A program made the position numbers and the translations under genes. Shown here piece by piece: positions 1 to 4,754 of a stretch of DNA of 8,944 nt. Under the pieces are notes generated by a model. That model saw only the letters and a program-made list of their open reading frames with translations, was not told the origin of the DNA and ran no database searches. Positions within the stretch are counted from its first letter, which is position 1, and the number at the start of each line of letters is the position of its first letter. Location of the stretch: positions 1-8,944 of the forward strand of contig JBBSMS010000133.1 in NCBI GenBank assembly GCA_038233055.1. The letters are read 5' to 3'. Origin of the DNA: Salsipaludibacter sp038233055 (GTDB lineage Bacteria > Actinomycetota > Nitriliruptoria > Nitriliruptorales > Nitriliruptoraceae).

Positions 1-198
1 CCGGAGGTCCAGGTCGCACTCGCGACCCAGCGGATCACCCACCTCACCGGCCACCTCCAGGAGCACAAGGGCGATCACCACTCGCGCCGTGGGCTGCTGA
101 AGCTGGTGGGCAAGCGTCGGCGGTTGCTGAACTACCTCGCCCGCAAGGACATCGAGCGCTACCGCGCGCTCATCGTGGAGCTGGAACTGCGCCGCTGA
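1..198 (+). CDS. rpsO: 30S ribosomal protein S15, 3' part (5' end outside window)
   Basis: Frame 1 is open from the window edge to TGA at 196-198 and gives the last 65 residues of S15, a primary 16S rRNA-binding protein of the small-subunit platform. The stretch DHHSRRGLLKLVGKRRRLL and the ending ERYRALIVELELRR are hallmark S15 sequence covering the rRNA-contacting helices. The family is about 89 residues, so roughly the first 24 are missing to the left. The stop matches the usual end of the family, so the 3' end is intact. It is followed by pnp on the same strand after 340 bases, the classic rpsO-pnp arrangement. There is no recognisable promoter for pnp in the gap, which suggests that pnp is at least partly transcribed from upstream of rpsO. 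Confidence 0.97.
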   Translation, partial: PEVQVALATQRITHLTGHLQEHKGDHHSRRGLLKLVGKRRRLLNYLARKDIERYRALIVELELRR

Positions 199-262
199 CA
201 CGCCCGGGCCGGACACCCTTACGTGACCGGGCCGACTCGTACCACCTGCACCACTGACAACC

Positions 263-293
263 GCGACCCGCTCGGAAACGTCCGAGGGGTTGC
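263..293 (+). promoter_or_regulatory. Hairpin in the rpsO-pnp gap (terminator, attenuator or processing site)
   Basis: The arms CTCGGA (271-276) and TCCGAG (281-286) pair perfectly around an AACG loop. With G270 bulged, ACCC (266-269) pairs with GGGT (287-290). The stem continues outward through a G-T wobble and two more pairs to 263 and 293, about 13 pairs in all. No T-run follows, so it is either a high-GC style terminator/attenuator for rpsO or an RNA processing site. In enterobacteria, RNase III cuts a hairpin between rpsO and pnp and PNPase then represses its own mRNA. That parallel is an inference. Confidence 0.6.
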
Positions 294-460
294 CCCAAGC
301 ACCACGGCACCACGACCCCCCACCCCGCCGCGTCCCGCGATCGGACGTCAGTGGCGGGGGCTCGACAGGTTCGACACGACCGGCCTCCACACGGTTCGGA
401 CGTGATCGTCGCAGCGAGTCCCCACCACTGATGGCCCGGTCACCTCACGCGGCGGTGTCC

Positions 461-484
461 CGGCCCACCCGTTCGGGTGCGCCG
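461..484 (+). promoter_or_regulatory. Second hairpin in the pnp leader
   Basis: CACCC (466-470) pairs with GGGTG (475-479) around a GTTC loop. After one C-C mismatch, CGGC (461-464) pairs with GCCG (481-484). It lies 43 bases upstream of the pnp ribosome-binding site, so it would be part of the pnp 5' untranslated region. Function is inferred from position only. Confidence 0.45.
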
Positions 485-504
485 TCGGCAGGGAGGCGTT
501 GGAC

Positions 505-533
505 GTGTCCGCTGGTGCGCTGACACAAGGAGG
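505..533 (+). promoter_or_regulatory. pnp ribosome-binding site with abutting hairpin
   Basis: AAGGAGG at 527-533 is a near-perfect Shine-Dalgarno sequence, five bases before the GTG start at 539, and it fixes that start. A short hairpin, GTGTC (505-509) with GACAC (522-526) plus a GC/GC inner pair, ends on the base directly before it. That placement could modulate ribosome access. The ribosome-binding site is certain; the regulatory role of the hairpin is not. Confidence 0.6.
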
Positions 534-538
534 CACCT

Positions 539-3013
539 GTGGGTGCACTCGGAATCCATGAACACGTCGTCGACATCGACGGCAAGGAACTGACCTTCGA
601 AGCGGGCCTGCTGGCCCAGCAGGCTGGCGGCTCCGTCGTCGCCGGCATCGGTGACACCAAGGTCCTCACGACCACCACGGCGTCCACCCAGGTCAAGGAC
701 TTCCTGCCCTTCTTCCCCCTCACCATCGAGGTGGAGGAGCGCATGTACGCCAATGGCAAGATCCCCGGGTCGTTCTTCAAGCGTGAGGGCCGCCCCAGCG
801 AGAACGCCATCCTGGTGTGCCGCCTGACCGACCGCCCGCTGCGTCCGACCTTCGTCGAGGGCCTGCGCAACGAGGTCCAGGTCGTCAACACCATCATCCA
901 GACCACCCAGGTCGACCCCTACGACGTCGTCGCGATGAACGCGTCGTCGTTGGCGACCATGCTGTCGGGCCTGCCGTTCGACGGCCCGGTCGGGTCGGTC
1001 CGCTACGCGCTGATGCGCGATGGGTCGTGGGTCGCCTTCCCGACCTTCGAAGAGCTCGAGGAGGACGTCGTCTTCCAGATGGTCATCGCCGGCCGCGTCA
1101 TCGATGGCGAGGTCGCGATCCTGATGATCGAGGCCGAGGCCACCTCCGACGCCGTCACCAAGATCGACATGGGTGCCCCGAAGCCGACCGAGGAACTCAT
1201 CGGCCAGGCCATCGAGGACGTCAAGCCGATCCTCAAGCAGCTGTGCGAGGCCCAGCAGGCGTTCGTCGACAAGGTCGGTCGCCGCGAGCTGCGTGAACTG
1301 CCGCTGTTCCCGAACCACTCCGACGAGGCCTACGACGCCGTGTCGAAGCTGGCGATGGACCGCGTGACCGAGGTCTACGCCGACGAGTCCTCCAGCAAGG
1401 CCGACAAGGACGAGGCGCTTTCCGTCATCCGTGACGAGGTCGTCGACTCCTACGTCGCGGACCTGGGCGACGATGCCGGAGACGGCGCCGCCAAGGAGGG
1501 CCGCGAGGCGTTCCGCACGGTCGAGAAGAAGGTCGTCCGTCGCAAGGTCGTCGACACCGGCGTCCGCATCGACGGTCGCTCGCCGACCGACATCCGCGCC
1601 CTGCGCGCCGAGGTCGGAGTGCTGCCGGCCACCCACGGTGCCGGACTGTTCCAACGCGGTGACACCCAGGCGCTGAGCGTCCTGGCGCTGGGCACCACCC
1701 GCGACAACCAGCGGCTGGACACCCTCGACCCGGTGACCGAGAAGTACTACATGCACCACTACAACATGCCGCCCTACTCGACCGGTGAGGCCGGTCGCGT
1801 CGGGTCCCCGAAGCGCCGCGAGATCGGCCACGGGGCACTGGCCGAGCGCGCCATCAAGCCGGTCCTGCCGTCGCTGGACACCTGGCCGTACGCGATGCGC
1901 GTCGTCTCCGACGTGCTGTCGTCCAACGGCTCGACGTCGATGGCGTCGGTCTGTGGCTCCACGCTGGCGCTGATGGACGGCGGGGTGCCGATCCACGGTG
2001 CCGTCGCCGGCATCGCGATGGGCTTGATCTACGAGAACGACATCTACACCACCCTGACCGACATCCAGGGCGTCGAGGACTTCTTCGGCGACATGGACTT
2101 CAAGGTGGCCGGGACGCGCGACTTCGTGACCGCGCTGCAGTTGGACACCAAGCTCGACGGCCTTCCGGCCGACGTGCTGGCTGACGCCCTGTTGCAGGCC
2201 CGTGAGGCCCGGCTGGAGATCCTCGACGTGATGGCCGAGGCCATCGCCGAGCCGCGCGAGGAGGTCGCACCGACCGCTCCGCGGGTCGAGATCATCACCG
2301 TCCCCAAGGACAAGATCGGCGACGTGATCGGCCCCGGTGGCAAGATCATCCGCGAGATCACCGAGGAGACCGGTGCGCAGATCGACATCGAGGAGGAGAA
2401 CGGTGTGGGCGTCGCCCGCATCTACGGCTCCACGAAGGAGATCGCCGAGGCGGCCGTGGCGCGAGTCAACGCGATCGCCAACCCGGTCGTGCCCGAAAAG
2501 GGCGAGCGCTTCAACGCGACCGTCGTCAAGACCGTGGACTTCGGCGCGTTCGTGTCGCTGACCCCGGGCACCGACGGCCTGGTCCACATCTCCCAGCTGC
2601 GCAAGCTGGGCGACGGGTCGCGCATGGACCACGGTGAGGAAGCCGTCAACGTCGGCGACAAGCTGCTGGTCGAGGTCCTCGAGGTCCTCGACGGGGGGCG
2701 CAAGTTCAAGCTCGAACTGCTCTCCGACGCCCCGAACGACCTCGGCGGCAACGCCGTGGACGCGCGGGACGACGACGAGGTGGACGAGGCGGACGACGAC
2801 GATGCCGTCGACGACGCTGCCGACAACGACGCTGCCGACGAGACCACCGAGGAGGCCCCGCAGGGGCGTTCGTCCGACAACGGTGGCCGCAGCGGTGGTC
2901 GCAACCGCTCGCGTCGCCGCGAGGGTGGCAACGACGACTCGGGCAACAACGACGGTGGTGGCCGCTCCCGCAGCCGCAGCCGTTCGCGCACCCGCAGCCG
3001 CTCGCGCGACTGA
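539..3013 (+). CDS. pnp: Polyribonucleotide nucleotidyltransferase (PNPase) with acidic plus Arg-Ser tail
   Basis: PNPase is a trimeric cytoplasmic 3'-5' phosphorolytic exoribonuclease of mRNA decay. The product has 824 residues, starting at GTG 539 because of the AAGGAGG site five bases upstream. The first RNase PH domain shows FFKREGRPSE (79-88) and RLTDRPLRP (95-103). A helical linker follows. The second RNase PH domain begins near 345, with GLFQRGDTQ at 369-377 and the catalytic signature GDMDFK, in which D514, D520 and K522 match the metal/catalytic residues of the E. coli enzyme. The KH domain (about 585-645) has the GPGG loop at 598-601. The S1 domain runs from about 655 to 728. The tail, 729-824, is unusual: an Asp/Glu block around 744-779, a Gly/Asn/Arg segment, and a final 16 residues of almost pure Arg-Ser dipeptides. 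E. coli PNPase has 711 residues, so the length excess is mostly this tail. It probably shares transcription with rpsO. Confidence 0.98.
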   Translation: MGALGIHEHVVDIDGKELTFEAGLLAQQAGGSVVAGIGDTKVLTTTTASTQVKDFLPFFPLTIEVEERMYANGKIPGSFFKREGRPSENAILVCRLTDRPLRPTFVEGLRNEVQVVNTIIQTTQVDPYDVVAMNASSLATMLSGLPFDGPVGSVRYALMRDGSWVAFPTFEELEEDVVFQMVIAGRVIDGEVAILMIEAEATSDAVTKIDMGAPKPTEELIGQAIEDVKPILKQLCEAQQAFVDKVGRRELRELPLFPNHSDEAYDAVSKLAMDRVTEVYADESSSKADKDEALSVIRDEVVDSYVADLGDDAGDGAAKEGREAFRTVEKKVVRRKVVDTGVRIDGRSPTDIRALRAEVGVLPATHGAGLFQRGDTQALSVLALGTTRDNQRLDTLDPVTEKYYMHHYNMPPYSTGEAGRVGSPKRREIGHGALAERAIKPVLPSLDTWPYAMRVVSDVLSSNGSTSMASVCGSTLALMDGGVPIHGAVAGIAMGLIYENDIYTTLTDIQGVEDFFGDMDFKVAGTRDFVTALQLDTKLDGLPADVLADALLQAREARLEILDVMAEAIAEPREEVAPTAPRVEIITVPKDKIGDVIGPGGKIIREITEETGAQIDIEEENGVGVARIYGSTKEIAEAAVARVNAIANPVVPEKGERFNATVVKTVDFGAFVSLTPGTDGLVHISQLRKLGDGSRMDHGEEAVNVGDKLLVEVLEVLDGGRKFKLELLSDAPNDLGGNAVDARDDDEVDEADDDDAVDDAADNDAADETTEEAPQGRSSDNGGRSGGRNRSRRREGGNDDSGNNDGGGRSRSRSRSRTRSRSRD

Positions 3014-3031
3014 GCGTGCCCGAACGGGCGT

Positions 3032-3093
3032 CTTGCTTCGGCGCGAGCACTCTCCGGGCACATTGGAGTGTGCTCGCTCCGCTCGCAACTCCA
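3032..3093 (+). repeat. Repeat A, copy 1
   Basis: This copy starts 18 bases after the pnp stop. It shares the framework CTTgCTTcGGCG, CTCCGG, CATTGGAGT and an 11-base loop with the copy at 3232-3292. Its hairpin is GGAGT (3065-3069), bulged G, TGC, loop TCGCTCCGCTC (3074-3084), GCA, ACTCC (3088-3092). It looks like an intergenic palindromic repeat of the REP class. No protein is supported here. Confidence 0.6.
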
Positions 3094-3184
3094 CGCCGCC
3101 TGGTGACATGGTGAACGCTGGGCGGCAGGCAGCCTTGGGGCTTCTTCGCGGCATACCCACGGGCTGACGCCATCACGATGACAG

Positions 3185-3207
3185 ACCCCGGGCCACTGGC
3201 CCGGGGT
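3185..3207 (+). terminator. pnp transcription terminator
   Basis: ACCCCGGGCC (3185-3194) and GGCCCGGGGT (3198-3207) pair perfectly around the three-base loop ACT. A smaller hairpin, CCGCC (3209-3213) with GGCGG (3221-3225), follows directly. It lies 171 bases after the pnp stop and no rightward gene follows until dapB. There is no long T-run, as is common in GC-rich genomes. It could also stop leftward transcripts coming from the small gene at 3341-3535. Confidence 0.75.
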
Positions 3208-3231
3208 TCCGCCTTTGCCCGGCGGGGTCGC

Positions 3232-3292
3232 CTTACTTTGGCGAGAGGAGGCTCCGGCGCATTGGAGTTGTTCGCTGCGCTCACAACATTCA
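3232..3292 (+). repeat. Repeat A, copy 2
   Basis: This copy is in the same orientation as the one at 3032-3093 and begins exactly 200 bases later. GTTGT (3267-3271) pairs with ACAAC (3283-3287) around the loop TCGCTGCGCTC, which differs from the loop of copy 1 at one base while the arms differ in sequence but still pair. It sits just past the stop of the leftward small gene and may act as that gene's 3' end. Confidence 0.6.
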
Positions 3293-3340
3293 GCGTTGCT
3301 GCGGAGTTGGTGTGACGGGGGTCGTCAGCCCGCGTGGTCG

Positions 3341-3535
3341 TCAGTGGCTGGGTCGGCCGACGTCCGTGGCCGGTGGCACCCCGGCCATGTCGTTGACGGC
3401 TCCAGGCCCACCGCCGCCGCGCCGCGACGCGCGGATTTCGGCGAGATCGGTGTGGACCTCGTCGCCGCGCGCCAGCAGCCAGCGCAGGCACCCGATGAAC
3501 ACCGCCAAGCCGGTGATTCCGTAGATCCAGGTCAT
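3341..3535 (-). CDS. Small single-span membrane protein, unknown function (64 aa)
   Basis: I do not recognise this family. ATG at 3535 (reverse strand) opens a 64-residue frame ending in TGA at 3341. Directly upstream on the coding strand is GGAAGGAA (3548-3541), a good Shine-Dalgarno with five bases of spacing, which is the main reason to believe the gene and to choose this start over the longer frame that runs into repeat B. Codons end mostly in G or C, as in the neighbours. Residues 3-21 (WIYGITGLAVFIGCLRWLL) form one hydrophobic helix. A charged segment (RGDEVHTDLAEIRASRR) and a Gly/Pro-rich end follow. Positive charges after the helix suggest that the C-terminus is cytoplasmic. It is convergent with pnp and divergent from dapB. 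Its place between pnp and dapB is where an M16-type peptidase gene often sits in actinobacteria, but it has no resemblance to one. Confidence 0.6.
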   Translation of the reverse strand: MTWIYGITGLAVFIGCLRWLLARGDEVHTDLAEIRASRRGGGGPGAVNDMAGVPPATDVGRPSH

Positions 3536-3609
3536 CGCCGTTCCTTCCGAGGGCGTCCTGTGACCGTACGTCCTCGGCGATCCGACGACCCTGAGGGAGG
3601 ACCCCCGTG

Positions 3610-3644
3610 TCGACCCCGAGCCGCCGTCGTCCGCTCGGGGTCGA
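3610..3644. repeat. 11-bp perfect inverted repeat between divergent genes
   Basis: TCGACCCCGAG (3610-3620) is the exact reverse complement of CTCGGGGTCGA (3634-3644), with 13 bases between. It lies in the divergent gap between the small membrane-protein gene and dapB, six bases before repeat B copy 1. It could be an operator, an RNA hairpin, or part of the repeat-B insertion. The sequence does not decide between these. Confidence 0.5.
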
Positions 3645-3650
3645 GCGAAG

Positions 3651-3708
3651 CCCCGTCGAGTGTGCGCATCACCCCGGCATCTCGGGCCGATCGGCACACT
3701 CGATGGGG
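3651..3708 (+). repeat. Repeat B, copy 1 (long palindrome upstream of dapB)
   Basis: The outer arms CCCCGTCGAGTGTGC (3651-3665) and GCACACTCGATGGGG (3694-3708) form 15 pairs, one of them a G-T wobble. Between them lies ATCACCCCGGCATCTCGGGCC, whose CCCG/CGGG can form an inner stem. A second copy in the same orientation lies at 4574-4638, so the two copies bracket dapB. It resembles REP-type mobile palindromes. No transposase is present in the window. Confidence 0.7.
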
Positions 3709-3732
3709 ACCGGGGGCACGGGTGCGTGCGGA

Positions 3733-3738
3733 TAGGTT
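3733..3738 (+). promoter_or_regulatory. Possible dapB -10 element
   Basis: TAGGTT fits the TAnnnT pattern common in actinobacterial -10 boxes and lies 33 bases before the dapB start. No convincing -35 box is present at the right distance, because that stretch is the edge of repeat B. This is a weak call made on position. Confidence 0.3.
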
Positions 3739-3771
3739 GGGAGATCGAGTCGAGGCGACGGAGGGGCAGAC

Positions 3772-4551
3772 GTGGGCATTCGGGTGGCAGTGGTGGGTGC
3801 GGGTGGACGCATGGGCTCGGAGGTGTGCCGCGCGCTGGTCGACGCCGACGACCTCGACCTGGTCGGGGCGGTGGACCCGTCGGCGGTCGGCACCACCCCG
3901 TCCGGCGTCGACGACGGGCCGACGATCGTCGACGGCGTGGCCGACCTGCCGGACGTGGACGTGGCGGTGGAGTTCTCCACGCCGGCCACCGTGCGCGACA
4001 ACGTGCTCGCCCTGCTGGCCGCCGGCGCCCACGTGGTCGTTGGCGCGACCGGGATGCACGACGACGACCTGGCCGCCGTGCGCGAGGCGGCCGTCGAGGC
4101 CGACCGCCAGGTGCTGGTCGCCCCGAACTTCGCCATCGGGGCGGTCCTGATGATGCAGTTCGCGGCCCAGGCTGCCCGCCACCTGCCCCATGTCGAGGTG
4201 ATCGAACTCCACCACGACGGCAAGGTGGACGCCCCGTCGGGCACGGCCCTGCGCACGGCCGACCTCGTGGCCGACGCTCGCGACGGTGACGTCGAGCCCG
4301 TCGGGGGCGACCACGCCCACCCCGGGGCGCGTGGCCACGTTCACCGCGGTGTCCCGATCCACTCCGTCCGCCTGCCCGGCCTGGTGGCGCACCAGGAAGT
4401 GATCGCCGGGGGCACCGGCGAGACCCTGACCATCCGGCACGACTCGCTGGACCGGTCGTCGTTCATGGCCGGGGTGGTGCTCGCCGTCCGCGCGGTCGCC
4501 GACCTCGACGAGCCGCTCACCGTCGGCCTGGAACACCTCCTGGCTCCCTGA
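3772..4551 (+). CDS. dapB: 4-hydroxy-tetrahydrodipicolinate reductase
   Basis: DapB reduces 4-hydroxy-tetrahydrodipicolinate with NAD(P)H in the diaminopimelate/lysine pathway, in the cytoplasm. The product has 259 residues, normal for the family. The start is GTG 3772, with GGAGGGG (3760-3766) five bases upstream and the nucleotide-binding strand beginning immediately. GAGGRMG at 9-15 is the dinucleotide loop. EFSTPATV and GATGM follow in the Rossmann domain. The family signature HHDGKVDAPSGTA is at 147-159, with the conserved histidine pair (147-148) and lysine 151 that serve catalysis and substrate binding. The C-terminal part (IHSVRLPGLVAHQEVIAGG) is also typical. No other lysine-pathway gene is in view. 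The neighbours are a small membrane protein on the opposite strand and the PPR-like gene downstream, and both gaps carry repeat B. Confidence 0.96.
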   Translation: MGIRVAVVGAGGRMGSEVCRALVDADDLDLVGAVDPSAVGTTPSGVDDGPTIVDGVADLPDVDVAVEFSTPATVRDNVLALLAAGAHVVVGATGMHDDDLAAVREAAVEADRQVLVAPNFAIGAVLMMQFAAQAARHLPHVEVIELHHDGKVDAPSGTALRTADLVADARDGDVEPVGGDHAHPGARGHVHRGVPIHSVRLPGLVAHQEVIAGGTGETLTIRHDSLDRSSFMAGVVLAVRAVADLDEPLTVGLEHLLAP

Positions 4552-4573
4552 TTCCGCCACGCGCCCGCAAGCG

Positions 4574-4638
4574 CCCCCGTCGAGTGTGCCGATCACCCCC
4601 GGATGCCGGGCCAGGGCGCACACTCGACGTGATTGGGG
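4574..4638 (+). repeat. Repeat B, copy 2 (palindrome downstream of dapB)
   Basis: GTCGAGTGTGC (4579-4589) pairs perfectly with GCACACTCGAC (4618-4628). An outer CCCC (4575-4578) can pair with GGGG (4635-4638) across a bulge. The inner CCCGG-ATG-CCGGG makes a second stem. It begins 22 bases after the dapB stop and may serve as its terminator or mRNA 3' end. It has the same orientation as the copy at 3651-3708. Confidence 0.7.
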
Positions 4639-4674
4639 CGGCGGCTGGTCGTGTCGTCCCGGACGGCACGCCAC

Positions 4675-4680
4675 TACCGT
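4675..4680 (+). promoter_or_regulatory. Possible -10 element for the PPR-like gene
   Basis: TACCGT fits TAnnnT and lies 74 bases before the chosen ATG. The expected -35 position reads TGTCGT at 4652-4657, a poor match. A hairpin in the presumed leader pairs CGACCG (4691-4696) with CGGTCG (4702-4707). Support is weak and rests on position and pattern only. Confidence 0.25.
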
Positions 4681-4754
4681 GTGTGGCTGTCGACCGACGG
4701 CCGGTCGCTCCGTGCGCAGGCGGTCTCCTGTGCGCCCATCCGAGGCCCCACACG

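Noticed and set aside
440..3160. A 906-residue reverse-strand open frame covering all of pnp
   Set aside because: It lies wholly opposite a certain PNPase gene and has the Val/Asp/Arg/His/Gly-rich composition produced by reading GC-rich codons backwards. No domain is visible. It is a shadow.
3014..3184. A possible small reverse-strand peptide over repeat A copy 1 and the adjacent bases
   Set aside because: The frame only continues the antisense shadow of pnp, has no convincing ribosome-binding site, and its sequence comes from the repeat.
4584..4754. Longer N-terminus of the PPR-like protein starting at ATG 4584
   Set aside because: The first bases lie inside repeat B copy 2, and the encoded 57 residues (Cys-, Arg- and Pro-rich) look like translated non-coding DNA. 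ATG 4755 begins the low-complexity arm continuous with the rest.
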